From the NCBI GenBank assembly GCA_016702705.1, contig JADJDM010000016.1, forward strand, positions 144,537 to 208,536: a DNA stretch of 64,000 nt, in the 5' to 3' direction. The position numbers were made by a program, and so were the translations under genes. This DNA comes from Bacteroidota bacterium (lineage in GTDB: Bacteria; Bacteroidota; Bacteroidia; B-17B0; Aurantibacillaceae). Each line of letters opens with the position of its first letter. Position 1 is the first letter of the stretch. Shown here in pieces: positions 10,728 to 19,501 of the stretch. Under the pieces are notes generated by a model. It did not search any database and was not told the DNA's origin. It saw only the letters and a program-made list of their open reading frames with translations.

Positions 10728-11042
10728 ATGAAATTAAAATTAAAAAAAGACGACTTAGTTAGAGTTATCTCTGGTAACGCTAGAGGACAAGAAGGTAAGA
10801 TCGTTTCTATCAACACTAAGACACTTAGAGTGATAGTTGAAGGTGTGAACATGATTTCAAAACACACTAAGCCAAACGCGAAAAGTCCTAACGGAGGAAT
10901 CGTGAAACAAGAAGGATCTATTCACCTTTCTAACGTAATGTTAGTTGTAGGTGGTAAAACTACCAGAGTTGGTCGTTCAGTAGACGAAAAAACAGGGAAA
11001 ATAACAAGAATTGCTAAATCAACTAAGGAGGTTATTAAATAA
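10728..11042 (+). CDS. rplX: Large ribosomal subunit protein uL24
   Basis: uL24 is an early 23S rRNA assembly protein. The KOW motif is clear ([18 protein letters not shown]), then [18 protein letters not shown] and a C-terminal GGKTTRVGR. Its stop shares a base with the rplE start (TAATG), and its last codons carry the Shine-Dalgarno sequence that precedes rplE. Confidence 0.97.
   Translation: MKLKLKKDDLVRVISGNARGQEGKIVSINTKTLRVIVEGVNMISKHTKPNAKSPNGGIVKQEGSIHLSNVMLVVGGKTTRVGRSVDEKTGKITRIAKSTKEVIK
11025..11031 (+). promoter_or_regulatory. Strong Shine-Dalgarno sequence for rplE inside the rplX end
   Basis: AAGGAGG ends 10 bases before the rplE ATG at 11042. It is encoded by the last codons of rplX (Lys-Glu-Val). 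Most starts in this locus have only A-rich leaders, so this site and the one before rplF stand out. Confidence 0.6.
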
Positions 11043-11599
11043 TGGCAACTTACGAACCAAGACTGAAAACAAAATTCAGAGCGGAAATAAAAAAGAATCT
11101 TCAGACTGCATTTGCGTACTCATCACCAATGCAAGTTCCTGAATTGAAAAAGATTTGTCTTAACCAAGGTTTAGGCGATGCTGTTGCTGATAAGAAAATT
11201 ATCGAATCAGCTATTAAAGAAATGACTACCATTTCTGGACAAAAAGCAGTTGCGACTTATTCTACAAAGGATATCTCTAACTTCAAATTACGTAAAGGTG
11301 TAGCTATCGGTGTTCGTGTAACATTGCGTGGTAACCACATGTATGAGTTCTTAGACAGATTAATTTCTTCTGCTCTACCTCGTATCCGTGATTTCAAAGG
11401 TATCAACGAAAAAGGATTTGATGGAAGTGGTAACTACACTTTAGGTGTTACTGAGCAAATCATTTTCCCTGAAATTGATATTGATAAAGTTAGTAAAATC
11501 AATGGTATGGATATTACCTTTGTAACTACAGCTAAAACAGATAACGAAGCTAAAACTCTTTTAAAAGAGTTCGGTTTCCCATTCAAAAGTACAAAATAA
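11042..11599 (+). CDS. rplE: Large ribosomal subunit protein uL5
   Basis: uL5 binds 5S rRNA in the central protuberance. The 185-residue protein has [34 protein letters not shown] and [16 protein letters not shown], all conserved. The start overlaps the rplX stop by one base and has a full Shine-Dalgarno sequence, unusual for this phylum. Confidence 0.98.
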   Translation: MATYEPRLKTKFRAEIKKNLQTAFAYSSPMQVPELKKICLNQGLGDAVADKKIIESAIKEMTTISGQKAVATYSTKDISNFKLRKGVAIGVRVTLRGNHMYEFLDRLISSALPRIRDFKGINEKGFDGSGNYTLGVTEQIIFPEIDIDKVSKINGMDITFVTTAKTDNEAKTLLKEFGFPFKSTK

Positions 11600-11617
11600 T
11601 AAAAGAAGCGAGACAAG

Positions 11618-11887
11618 ATGGCAAAAGAATCAATGAAAGCCCGTGATGCTAAAAGAGCAAGATTAACGGCAAAATACGCAGACAAACGTGCAGCATTAAA
11701 AGCAGCTGGAGACAGCGTAGGTTTACAAAAGTTACCTAGAAATTCTTCAAAAGTACGTATGCGTAATCGTTGTAAATTAACAGGACGTCCTCGTGGATAT
11801 ATGAGATTATTTGGAATTAGCCGTGTTACTTTCCGTGAAATGGCTACTTTTGGAAAAATCCCAGGTGTAACTAAGGCTAGTTGGTAA
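11618..11887 (+). CDS. rpsN: Small ribosomal subunit protein uS14, zinc-free type
   Basis: uS14 is a 30S head protein. The 89-residue length and the single Cys in [17 protein letters not shown] show the longer form without the CxxC zinc ribbon. The C-terminus [11 protein letters not shown] is canonical. It lies between rplE and rpsH. Confidence 0.97.
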   Translation: MAKESMKARDAKRARLTAKYADKRAALKAAGDSVGLQKLPRNSSKVRMRNRCKLTGRPRGYMRLFGISRVTFREMATFGKIPGVTKASW

Positions 11888-11895
11888 ATTTTACC

Positions 11896-11903
11896 TATAT
11901 TTG
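11896..11903 (+). promoter_or_regulatory. Possible internal promoter element before rpsH
   Basis: TATATTTG fits TAnnTTTG in the 93-base gap between rpsN and rpsH, the longest gap in the spc part. No convincing -33 element was found, so the call is weak. Confidence 0.3.
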
Positions 11904-11980
11904 CCTTCTTGCAAAAGCAAAAAAAGAGTATTAATGTATAATTATTCTGCCTGTGCGGAATAACATATAAAACAAATAAA

Positions 11981-12379
11981 ATGACAGATACAATTGCAGA
12001 CTACTTAACAAGAGTCAGAAACGCTATTAAAGCGAAACACAGAATCGTAGAAATCCCTTCTTCGAATCTAAAAAAGGAGATTACAAAAATCCTTTTTGAT
12101 AAAGGTTACATCTTAAACTACAAGTTTGATGTTAACGATAAAAATCAAGCAATGATTAAAATTGCACTTAAGTACAACCCTGTTACTAAGCAACCTGCAA
12201 TCAGACAATTGGATAGAATTTCTTCTCCAGGTTTACGTAAGTATACTGGTGTTGATACTTTACCACGTGTTATCAATGGTTTAGGTATTGCAATCATCTC
12301 TACTTCAAAAGGTGTAATGACTGATAAAGAAGCAAGAAGAGAGAACGTAGGTGGTGAAGTAATTTGTTATGTATCTTAA
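11981..12379 (+). CDS. rpsH: Small ribosomal subunit protein uS8
   Basis: uS8 binds the central domain of 16S rRNA and in many bacteria represses its own operon. The 132 residues start [20 protein letters not shown] and end with [20 protein letters not shown], both diagnostic. A 93-base untranslated gap precedes it. Confidence 0.98.
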   Translation: MTDTIADYLTRVRNAIKAKHRIVEIPSSNLKKEITKILFDKGYILNYKFDVNDKNQAMIKIALKYNPVTKQPAIRQLDRISSPGLRKYTGVDTLPRVINGLGIAIISTSKGVMTDKEARRENVGGEVICYVS

Positions 12380-12383
12380 AATC

Positions 12384-12391
12384 AAAGGAGG
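12384..12391 (+). promoter_or_regulatory. Perfect Shine-Dalgarno sequence for rplF
   Basis: AAAGGAGG lies nine bases before the rplF ATG at 12401, in the short gap after rpsH. Neighbouring genes have AT-rich leaders without such a site. Confidence 0.65.
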
Positions 12392-12400
12392 AAATTCATC

Positions 12401-12952
12401 ATGTCACGTATAGGAAAATTACCAATTACATTACCTGCAGGAGTTGAAGTTTCGGTTGCCGGAACTACAGTTACCGTTAAAGGAAAAAAAGGAACACTTA
12501 CTCAAGCTATCGATAGCGACATTAAAGTTAATGTAGCTGACGGAAAAGTTGAGGTTACTCGTCCAACAGATCAAAAACGTCACCGTGCATTACATGGTTT
12601 GTACCGTTCTTTGATTTCTAACATGGTTCAAGGAGTATCTGAAGGATTTAAAACTGAACAAGAATTAGTTGGTGTGGGTTACCGTGCTACTAACAAAGGT
12701 CAAATATTAGAATTATCATTAGGTTACTCTCATAACGTTATGTTTGAGCTACCAAGTGAAATTACTGTTACAACTACAGCTGAAAAAGGACAAAATCCGA
12801 AAGTGATTTTAGAGTCTTACGATAAGCAATTAATCGGGGCAGTAGCTGCAAAGATTCGTTCATTACGTAAACCTGAGCCGTACAAAGGAAAAGGTATTAA
12901 ATTTACTGGCGAAATCTTACGTAGAAAAGCAGGTAAAGCAGCAGGTAAATAA
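12401..12952 (+). CDS. rplF: Large ribosomal subunit protein uL6
   Basis: uL6 lies near the sarcin-ricin loop. The 183-residue protein has MSRIGKLPITLPAGVEV, GVGYRATNKGQILELSLGYS and RKPEPYKGKGIKFTGE, all expected. A perfect Shine-Dalgarno sequence precedes it. Confidence 0.98.
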   Translation: MSRIGKLPITLPAGVEVSVAGTTVTVKGKKGTLTQAIDSDIKVNVADGKVEVTRPTDQKRHRALHGLYRSLISNMVQGVSEGFKTEQELVGVGYRATNKGQILELSLGYSHNVMFELPSEITVTTTAEKGQNPKVILESYDKQLIGAVAAKIRSLRKPEPYKGKGIKFTGEILRRKAGKAAGK

Positions 12953-12994
12953 TATAATTCGTAGAATAAATAACAAAATTCAAGATATAAAAAA

Positions 12995-13351
12995 ATGGCT
13001 CTTACAAAATTAGAAAGAAGAGATCGTATTAGAAAACGCATCAGAAAAGTAATCAGCGGTACTCCAGCTTCACCACGTTTAAGTGTGTTCAGAAGTAATA
13101 CAGAGATTTACGCTCAAATTATTGATGACGCTTCAGGAAATACGTTAGCTACAGCTTCTTCAAAAGACAAAGACTTTGCTAGCGCAAAAGGAAATAAATC
13201 AGAACTTTCTAAGCTAGTTGGTAAAGCAATTGCAGATAAAGCAAAAGCAAAAGGTATCGAAACAATCATGTTCGATAGAGGTGGTTATTTGTATCACGGT
13301 CGTGTTAAGGCATTAGCTGAAGGCGCGAGAGAAGGTGGTTTAAAGTTCTAA
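12995..13351 (+). CDS. rplR: Large ribosomal subunit protein uL18
   Basis: uL18 binds 5S rRNA with uL5. The 118 residues include [35 protein letters not shown] and the C-terminal [20 protein letters not shown]. The order rplF-rplR-rpsE is conserved. Confidence 0.98.
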   Translation: MALTKLERRDRIRKRIRKVISGTPASPRLSVFRSNTEIYAQIIDDASGNTLATASSKDKDFASAKGNKSELSKLVGKAIADKAKAKGIETIMFDRGGYLYHGRVKALAEGAREGGLKF

Positions 13352-13370
13352 AATATTAATAAAGGAAAAA

Positions 13371-13889
13371 ATGTCTAAAGAAGTTGTAAAAAGAGTAAAA
13401 TCGGCTGAAATCGAACTTAAAGATAAGTTGGTTGGAATACAACGTGTTACCAAAGTTACTAAAGGTGGACGTCACTTCAGTTTCTCTGCAATCGTTGTTG
13501 TAGGAAACGAAAAAGGAGTGGTTGGATACGGTTTAGGAAAAGCAAACGAGGTTACTGATGCTATCACTAAAGGTATTGATGATGCAAAAAAGAACTTAGT
13601 TAAAGTTTGTGTATTAAATGGAACTGTTCCTCATGCACAAGAAGGTAAATACGGCGGATCAAGAGTTTTCTTAAAGCCTGCTGCTCATGGTACTGGTGTA
13701 ATTGCTGGTGGTGCGATGCGTGCTGTGTTAGAGAGCGTTGGTGTAACTGATGTATTAGCGAAATCAAAAGGTTCTTCTAATCCTCATAACGTGGTAAAAG
13801 CTACTATGGATGCATTAGCAAAATTACGTGATCCTTATGCAATTGCACAACAAAGAGGTATTACACTAGATAGAGTATTTAACGGATAA
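13371..13889 (+). CDS. rpsE: Small ribosomal subunit protein uS5
   Basis: uS5 shapes the mRNA entry channel and affects accuracy. The 172 residues contain [20 protein letters not shown], the loop [20 protein letters not shown], and [21 protein letters not shown] weak AAAGGA lies four bases before the ATG. Confidence 0.98.
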   Translation: MSKEVVKRVKSAEIELKDKLVGIQRVTKVTKGGRHFSFSAIVVVGNEKGVVGYGLGKANEVTDAITKGIDDAKKNLVKVCVLNGTVPHAQEGKYGGSRVFLKPAAHGTGVIAGGAMRAVLESVGVTDVLAKSKGSSNPHNVVKATMDALAKLRDPYAIAQQRGITLDRVFNG

Positions 13890-13899
13890 TCATAATACG

Positions 13900-14079
13900 A
13901 TGAGCAAAGTAAAATTAACATTAGTAAAAAGCACAATCAAAAGAACGTTAAGACAAAAACGTACTGTAGAGGCTTTAGGTTTAGGTAAGTTACACAGTTC
14001 TGTTGAGCATGAAGCTACACCTCAAATCAAAGGAATGATTACCAAAGTGGGTCATTTATTAAAAGTAGAAAACATATAA
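13900..14079 (+). CDS. rpmD: Large ribosomal subunit protein uL30
   Basis: This 59-residue ORF starts at the ATG at 13900 (MSKVKLTLVKSTIKR) and ends VGHLLKVENI. The segment QKRTVEALGLGKLHSSVEH matches uL30, a small 50S protein lying between rpsE and rplO in the spc order. The start is 10 bases after the rpsE stop. Confidence 0.96.
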   Translation: MSKVKLTLVKSTIKRTLRQKRTVEALGLGKLHSSVEHEATPQIKGMITKVGHLLKVENI

Positions 14080-14098
14080 TTATTAGATAATTAACGAT

Positions 14099-14545
14099 AT
14101 GCAATTAAGTAATTTAAAACCTGCTGAAGGTTCAGTAAAAACAAACTTCCGTCGTGGAAGAGGCCAAGGTTCTGGTGGTGGTGGAACTGCTACACGTGGA
14201 CACAAAGGTGCTAAATCACGTTCAGGATATTCTTCAAAGCGTGGTTTTGAAGGTGGTCAAATGCCTTTACAACGTCGTGTTCCTAAGTTTGGATTTAAGA
14301 ACATTAACCGTGTTGAATACGTGTCTGTTAATCTTGATGCTCTTCAGAAATTAGCTGAAGTAAAAAACATCACAGAAATTACTCCAGACATTTTAATTCA
14401 AAATGGATTAGCTGCTAAAACTTCTTTAGTTAAAGTTTTAGGGCGTGGAGAACTTAGTGCTAAAATCAGTGTTAAAGCTCACGCTTTCTCTGCAGTAGCA
14501 AAATCAGCAATCGAAGCAAAAGGTGGCTCAGCTACCACATTATAA
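14099..14545 (+). CDS. rplO: Large ribosomal subunit protein uL15
   Basis: uL15 is a late-assembling 50S protein. The 148-residue protein has the glycine-rich N-terminus RRGRGQGSGGGGTATRGHKG and then RSGYSSKRGFEGGQMPLQRR, as in the family. It ends five bases before secY, suggesting coupled translation. Confidence 0.97.
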   Translation: MQLSNLKPAEGSVKTNFRRGRGQGSGGGGTATRGHKGAKSRSGYSSKRGFEGGQMPLQRRVPKFGFKNINRVEYVSVNLDALQKLAEVKNITEITPDILIQNGLAAKTSLVKVLGRGELSAKISVKAHAFSAVAKSAIEAKGGSATTL

Positions 14546-14550
14546 AATTT

Positions 14551-15891
14551 ATGAAGAGATTTATAAATACAATACGTAATATTTGGAAAATCGAAGAGTT
14601 AAGACAACGCATTGTCTTAACCCTTCTGTTAATCCTTGTATATCGTTTAGGAACTTACGTGGTTCTGCCAGGCGTTGATGCAGGTGTTCTTGCAGCAGCT
14701 AAGGAATCACAAAGTCAAGAAGGTATTCTTGGACTTATCAATATTTTCGCAGGTGGTGCATTTTCTCGTGCTTCTATCTTTGGTTTAGGTATCATGCCTT
14801 ACATTACTTCGTCAATTATTATTCAATTGTTGGGTATGGCTGTTCCTTACTTCCAAAAAATGCAAAAAGAAGGTGAAAGCGGACGTAAAAAAATTAATCA
14901 ATATACTCGTTTCTTAACTGTTGGTGTTACTGCAGTTCAAGCTCCAGGTTATATTGCTACTCAAATTACAAACATTCCAGGTGCGGTTCCAGATGTTGGA
15001 TCATACTGGTACATGCAATCAATCATGATTTTGGTTACAGGAACAATGTTCGTAATGTGGTTAGGTGAGAAAATTACTGATAAAGGAATTGGTAACGGTA
15101 TCTCTTTAATCATTATGATTGGTATCATTGCACGTCTACCGGGCGCATTCTTATTCGAGGTTTCATCTCGTTTAGATTCTCAAGGTGGTGGTTTAATCAT
15201 GTTCTTATTAGAAATCGTTTTCTTATTGTTCGTAGTTATCGGTTCAATTCTATTAGTTCAAGGGACGCGTCGTGTACCTGTTCAGTTTGCTAAGAAAATT
15301 GTTGGTAACAAACAATACGGTGGAGTTCGTCAGTACATTCCTTTAAAGGTAAATGCTGCGGGTGTAATGCCAATCATCTTTGCTCAGGCAATTATGTTTA
15401 TCCCTGCTGCTATTGCAACAATGGGCGACCAATCAAAAGGTGGATTCTTAATGGCTTTCACTGATCATTTTGGTTTATGGTACAATGTTACCTTCGCTAT
15501 CTTGATTATATTGTTTACATATTTCTATACTGCAATCATGGTTAACCCTAATCAGTTAGCGGATGATATGAAACGTAATGGTGGATTTGTACCAGGTGTT
15601 AAACCAGGAAAGAAAACAGCAGAATTTTTGGATTCAGTAATGTCAAAAATTACTTTACCAGGTTCAATTTTCTTAGCAATAGTAGCTATTATGCCTGCGA
15701 TTGCTAGAGTATTGGGTGTAAGTAATGAATTCGCTAATTTCTTCGGTGGAACTTCATTGTTAATCTTAGTTGGTGTTGTTTTGGATACTTTACAACAAAT
15801 AGAGAGTCATTTATTAAATCGTCAGTACGAAGGTTTAATGAAGAGTGGAAGAATTAAAGGAAGAACATCATCAATGCAATTACAAAGCTAA
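14551..15891 (+). CDS. secY: Preprotein translocase subunit SecY
   Basis: SecY is the channel of the SecYEG translocon in the inner membrane. The 446-residue protein has about ten hydrophobic segments and the conserved cytoplasmic loop GTRRVPVQFAKK, needed for ribosome and SecA contact. The motif NPNQLADDMKRNGGFVPGV is also present. It supplies the Sec step for the many signal-peptide proteins in this window. infA follows after three bases, with no adk or map between. Confidence 0.98.
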   Translation: MKRFINTIRNIWKIEELRQRIVLTLLLILVYRLGTYVVLPGVDAGVLAAAKESQSQEGILGLINIFAGGAFSRASIFGLGIMPYITSSIIIQLLGMAVPYFQKMQKEGESGRKKINQYTRFLTVGVTAVQAPGYIATQITNIPGAVPDVGSYWYMQSIMILVTGTMFVMWLGEKITDKGIGNGISLIIMIGIIARLPGAFLFEVSSRLDSQGGGLIMFLLEIVFLLFVVIGSILLVQGTRRVPVQFAKKIVGNKQYGGVRQYIPLKVNAAGVMPIIFAQAIMFIPAAIATMGDQSKGGFLMAFTDHFGLWYNVTFAILIILFTYFYTAIMVNPNQLADDMKRNGGFVPGVKPGKKTAEFLDSVMSKITLPGSIFLAIVAIMPAIARVLGVSNEFANFFGGTSLLILVGVVLDTLQQIESHLLNRQYEGLMKSGRIKGRTSSMQLQS

Positions 15892-15894
15892 AAT

Positions 15895-16113
15895 ATGGCA
15901 AAACAATCGTCGATAGAGCAGGATGGAACCATTATTGAAGCATTGAGTAATGCAATGTTTAGAGCTGAATTAGAGAATGGACATACAGTTATCGCTCATA
16001 TTTCAGGGAAAATGAGAATGAATTATATTAAAATTTTGGTAGGGGATAAAGTTAGATTAGAAATGTCTCCCTACGATTTAACAAAAGGTAGAATCTCGTA
16101 TAGATATAAATAA
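15895..16113 (+). CDS. infA: Translation initiation factor IF-1
   Basis: IF-1 blocks the A site during initiation. The 72-residue S1/OB-fold protein has [38 protein letters not shown] and [15 protein letters not shown], all canonical. It starts three bases after secY. Confidence 0.98.
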   Translation: MAKQSSIEQDGTIIEALSNAMFRAELENGHTVIAHISGKMRMNYIKILVGDKVRLEMSPYDLTKGRISYRYK

Positions 16114-16122
16114 CAAGAAACA

Positions 16123-16239
16123 ATGAAGGTAAGAGCATCATTAAAAAAGAGAAGCGTAGATTGTGTAATCGTACGTCGTAAGGGGAAACTTTACATAATT
16201 AACAAAAAGAACCCGAAATTTAAACAAAGACAAAGATAA
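16123..16239 (+). CDS. rpmJ: Large ribosomal subunit protein bL36
   Basis: The 38-residue product [20 protein letters not shown]... ends NPKFKQRQR. It is a bL36 of the zinc-free form, with only one of the usual zinc-ligand Cys positions kept. It lies between infA and rpsM, the conserved place for this gene. Confidence 0.96.
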   Translation: MKVRASLKKRSVDCVIVRRKGKLYIINKKNPKFKQRQR

Positions 16240-16246
16240 TTTTTTG

Positions 16247-16254
16247 TACTTTCG
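16247..16254 (+). promoter_or_regulatory. Possible -7 element before rpsM
   Basis: TACTTTCG, one base from TAnnTTTG, lies 30 bases before the rpsM ATG in a 44-base gap. It could add an internal start for the alpha part of the cluster. The same variant occurs upstream of the left-edge gene. No -33 element is clear. Confidence 0.3.
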
Positions 16255-16283
16255 CAAACATTTTTAAAATTTAATAGAGAGAA

Positions 16284-16661
16284 ATGGCTAGGATCGCAGG
16301 TATTGATTTACCAAAAAACAAAAGAGGAGAAATAGGATTAACGTATATCTTCGGAATTGGACGTAGTTCTGCTCAACGTATTCTATCAAAAGCTGGGATT
16401 AGCTTTGATAAAAAAGTAAACGAATGGAATGATGAAGAATCAAACGCAATTCGTAAAATCATCAACGATGAAATCAAAGTTGAAGGTGCTCTTCGTTCAG
16501 AAGTTCAGTTAAACATTAAACGTTTAGTTGATATCGGAACAGTTAGAGGTATGCGTCACAGAAACGGATTACCAGTTAGAGGACAACGTACAAAAACAAA
16601 TGCACGTACTCGTAAAGGTAAGCGTAAGACTATCGCAGGTAAAAAGAAAGTTACTAAGTAA
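16284..16661 (+). CDS. rpsM: Small ribosomal subunit protein uS13
   Basis: uS13 forms a head bridge to the 50S subunit and contacts P-site tRNA. The 125 residues start [20 protein letters not shown] and contain [20 protein letters not shown], the family signature, before a basic tail. Confidence 0.98.
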   Translation: MARIAGIDLPKNKRGEIGLTYIFGIGRSSAQRILSKAGISFDKKVNEWNDEESNAIRKIINDEIKVEGALRSEVQLNIKRLVDIGTVRGMRHRNGLPVRGQRTKTNARTRKGKRKTIAGKKKVTK

Positions 16662-16719
16662 TAATTGAAATGGGTGGATGATTGTTTCATTCACTTGATC
16701 ACCTCAATATAAAATAAAA

Positions 16720-17133
16720 ATGGCAAAGCAACAGCAATCAGCAGCAGCCGCTTCAAAGGCAAATGCTAAAAAAAGAGTTGTTAAGGTAGAAGCAGTAGGG
16801 GAAGCTCATATTAATGCTACTTTCAACAACATCATTATTTCAATGACAAACATGACTGGTCAAGTTATTTCTTGGTCAAGTGCAGGTAAAATGGGTTTCC
16901 GTGGTTCAAAAAAGAACACACCTTATGCAGCTCAATTAGCTGCAGGAGATAGCGGAAAAGTAGCTTTTGATGCAGGTTTACGTAAAGTAAAAGTGTATGT
17001 AAAAGGTCCAGGTGCAGGAAGAGAGTCAGCAATTCGTACATTAGGTACTTTAGGTATCGAGGTTACAGAAATCGTTGATATTACTCCGATTCCTCACAAC
17101 GGTTGTCGTTCTCCAAAACGCAGAAGAGTATAG
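16720..17133 (+). CDS. rpsK: Small ribosomal subunit protein uS11
   Basis: uS11 lines the platform near the E site. At 137 residues it has an extra Ala/Gln/Lys-rich N-terminus, then [20 protein letters not shown], and ends with the conserved [13 protein letters not shown]. It lies between rpsM and rpsD. Confidence 0.98.
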   Translation: MAKQQQSAAAASKANAKKRVVKVEAVGEAHINATFNNIIISMTNMTGQVISWSSAGKMGFRGSKKNTPYAAQLAAGDSGKVAFDAGLRKVKVYVKGPGAGRESAIRTLGTLGIEVTEIVDITPIPHNGCRSPKRRRV

Positions 17134-17198
17134 TGAATAAATGATGTGATATCATTTTAAGATTGAATAGTAAATAGAACATTAAAAATAAATAGATA

Positions 17199-17807
17199 AT
17201 GGCAAGATATACAGGCCCGAAGTCGAAAATCGCACGTAAATTTAAAGAGCCAATTTTTGGACCAGATAAAGTTTTAGAAAAAAAGAACTATCCTCCAGGA
17301 CAACATGGTTTATCTAAAAAAAGATCTAAGCAATCTGAGTATGCAGTTCAGTTGCAGGAAAAGCAAAAAGCAAAATATACTTATGGTGTATTAGAGAAGC
17401 AATTTGCACGTACATTTGATTTAGCTGCACGTTCAAAAGGAATTACAGGTGAATTATTGTTACAATTTATGGAGTCTCGTTTAGATAACGTTGTTTATCG
17501 TATGGGAATTGCTCCATCTCGTAGCGCTGCTCGTCAATTAGTTGGTCACAAGCATATTTTAGTTAATGGAGAAATCCTTAACGTATCTTCTTGTATTTTA
17601 AAACCAGGTGATAACGTTGCTGTTCGTGAGAAATCAAAATCTTTAGAAACAATTGTTAACTCTGTTGCAGGTTCAACAGGAAGCAAATATTCTTGGATTG
17701 AGTTTGATGCGAAAAGCATGTCAGGTGTGTTTATGCAACGTCCTGAAAGAACACAAATTCCTGAGAACATTAAGGAGCAACTTATTGTCGAGTTGTACTC
17801 TAAATAA
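17199..17807 (+). CDS. rpsD: Small ribosomal subunit protein uS4
   Basis: uS4 starts 30S assembly and in many bacteria represses the alpha operon. The 202 residues show the N-terminal [14 protein letters not shown], the S4 RNA-binding domain ([31 protein letters not shown]) and the C-terminal [15 protein letters not shown]. Confidence 0.98.
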   Translation: MARYTGPKSKIARKFKEPIFGPDKVLEKKNYPPGQHGLSKKRSKQSEYAVQLQEKQKAKYTYGVLEKQFARTFDLAARSKGITGELLLQFMESRLDNVVYRMGIAPSRSAARQLVGHKHILVNGEILNVSSCILKPGDNVAVREKSKSLETIVNSVAGSTGSKYSWIEFDAKSMSGVFMQRPERTQIPENIKEQLIVELYSK

Positions 17808-17840
17808 TTTTAATTAGTAACTAAAAATTAAATATAAACT

Positions 17841-18833
17841 ATGGCTATTCTTGCTTTCCAACGCCCCGATAAAGTTATATTACTTAATTCCAACGAAACT
17901 GAAGGACAATTTGAATTCCGTCCTTTAGAACAAGGATATGGTATAACTGTTGGTAACGCTTTGCGCCGTATCCTTTTATCTTCTTTAGAAGGATATGCAA
18001 TTACAACTATTCGTATTGAAGGAGTTGATCACGAGTTTTCTACTATTAAAGGAGTTACTGAAGATGTTACTGAAATCATCTTAAACATAAAGCAAATCCG
18101 TTTCAAGAAACAAATCGATAACCACGATTTCGAAAAGGCTGTTTGTACTTTGTCTGGTAAAGATGTTATTACTGCAGGTGATATCGGAAAATTCTTAAAT
18201 GGTTTTCAAGTATTAAACCCTGAGTTAGTAGTTGCTCATTGCGAGCCTTCTGTTAAGTTAAAATTAGAAATCACTATCGAAAAAGGTCGTGGATATGTTC
18301 CTGCTGACGAAAATAAGCCAGCTAACGCAGCTCACGGGGTTATTCCTGTTGATGCTATCTTCACGCCAATTCGTAACGTAAAATACGCTGTAGAAAACTA
18401 CCGTGTTGAGCAAAAAACAGATTACGAAAAATTAGTAGTTGACATCGTTACTGATGGTTCAATTCATCCAAAAGATGCATTGAAAGAAGCTGCTAAAATT
18501 CTTATTCACCATTTCATGTTGTTCTCTGACGAGCGTATTACGCTTGATACAGAAGAGAAGAGCACTGAGAACGAATTTGATGAGGCATCTTTACACATGC
18601 GTCAATTATTGAAAACTAAGTTAGTTGATATGGATCTTTCTGTACGTGCATTAAATTGCTTAAAAGCTGCAGATGTTGAAACATTAGGTGAGCTTGTAGC
18701 TTTCAATAAAAACGACCTATTAAAGTTCCGTAACTTTGGTAAGAAATCATTAACTGAGTTAGAAGACTTAGTTACTACTAAAGGTTTACAATTCGGAATG
18801 AATGTATCAAAATACAAATTAGACAAGGAGTAA
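17841..18833 (+). CDS. rpoA: DNA-directed RNA polymerase subunit alpha
   Basis: The alpha dimer starts RNA polymerase assembly. The 330-residue protein has the N-terminal domain ([20 protein letters not shown]) and the C-terminal helix-hairpin-helix domain ([38 protein letters not shown]) that contacts DNA and activators. It lies between rpsD and rplQ as in most bacteria. Confidence 0.98.
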   Translation: MAILAFQRPDKVILLNSNETEGQFEFRPLEQGYGITVGNALRRILLSSLEGYAITTIRIEGVDHEFSTIKGVTEDVTEIILNIKQIRFKKQIDNHDFEKAVCTLSGKDVITAGDIGKFLNGFQVLNPELVVAHCEPSVKLKLEITIEKGRGYVPADENKPANAAHGVIPVDAIFTPIRNVKYAVENYRVEQKTDYEKLVVDIVTDGSIHPKDALKEAAKILIHHFMLFSDERITLDTEEKSTENEFDEASLHMRQLLKTKLVDMDLSVRALNCLKAADVETLGELVAFNKNDLLKFRNFGKKSLTELEDLVTTKGLQFGMNVSKYKLDKE

Positions 18834-18848
18834 TAAATTTCAGGTTTA

Positions 18849-18891
18849 AGATTTTAGATTTCAGAGTTGATAAATCTAATGTCTAAAATCT
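18849..18891 (+). repeat. Intergenic inverted repeat between rpoA and rplQ
   Basis: AGATTTTAGA (18849-18858) and TCTAAAATCT (18882-18891) are perfect 10-base complements around a 23-base loop. A second inner pair is AGATTT/AAATCT. No T-run follows, so a transcript hairpin or processing site is more likely than a terminator. Confidence 0.5.
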
Positions 18892-18911
18892 ACATCTAAA
18901 ATAAATACAAA

Positions 18912-19400
18912 ATGAGACACGGAGATAAAATAAATAATTTAGGTAGAAAGCACTCACACAGAACAGCAATGTTAGCTAATATGGCATGTTCTTTAATCGA
19001 GAGCAAGCGTATTTTCACAACTACAGCTAAAGCAAAAGCTTTACGTGTTTATGTTGAGCCTCTTTTAAACAGAAGCAAAGAAGATACTACACACAGTCGT
19101 CGTATTGTTTTCTCTTACTTAAAAAGTAAAGAAGCAGTTTCTACATTATTCAAAGATGTTGCTGTTAAAATTGGCGACAGAAAAGGTGGATACACTCGTA
19201 TTATCAAAACAGGTAACCGTTTAGGTGATGCTGCTGAAATGGCTCTAATTGAGTTAGTAGATTTCAACGAAATTTACACAAGCAACAAATCTGCTGGTGC
19301 TGCTGATAAAAAAGCTAAAACTACTCGTCGTAGCCGCGCTACAACTAAGAAAGCTGCTCCAAAAGCTGATAAAGCTGAAGGAACTGATACTGCTGAGTAA
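18912..19400 (+). CDS. rplQ: Large ribosomal subunit protein bL17
   Basis: bL17 lies near the tunnel exit. The core ([57 protein letters not shown]) is conserved. At 162 residues it is longer than typical bL17 because of an Ala/Lys/Thr-rich tail. It is the last gene of the ribosomal locus. Confidence 0.97.
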   Translation: MRHGDKINNLGRKHSHRTAMLANMACSLIESKRIFTTTAKAKALRVYVEPLLNRSKEDTTHSRRIVFSYLKSKEAVSTLFKDVAVKIGDRKGGYTRIIKTGNRLGDAAEMALIELVDFNEIYTSNKSAGAADKKAKTTRRSRATTKKAAPKADKAEGTDTAE

Positions 19401-19433
19401 TTTTATATTGAAGCCCTAAGGTATGGCTATAGT

Positions 19434-19462
19434 AATCCCAAGGATAATATCCAATCGGGATT
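19434..19462 (+). other. Nested hairpin after the ribosomal cluster
   Basis: AATCCC (19434-19439) pairs with GGGATT (19457-19462), and the loop contains the palindrome GGATAATATCC (19442-19452). The position after rplQ suggests transcript end formation or 3' protection. It lacks a T-run, so an intrinsic terminator is not proved. Confidence 0.4.
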
Positions 19463-19501
19463 CTATCGAATATCTAGATTTAAGTTTCCTTTGTTCCCTA
19501 T

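Noticed and set aside
11618..11887. uS14 as a zinc-ribbon variant
   Set aside because: Only one Cys is found in the relevant part and the protein has the longer zinc-free length.
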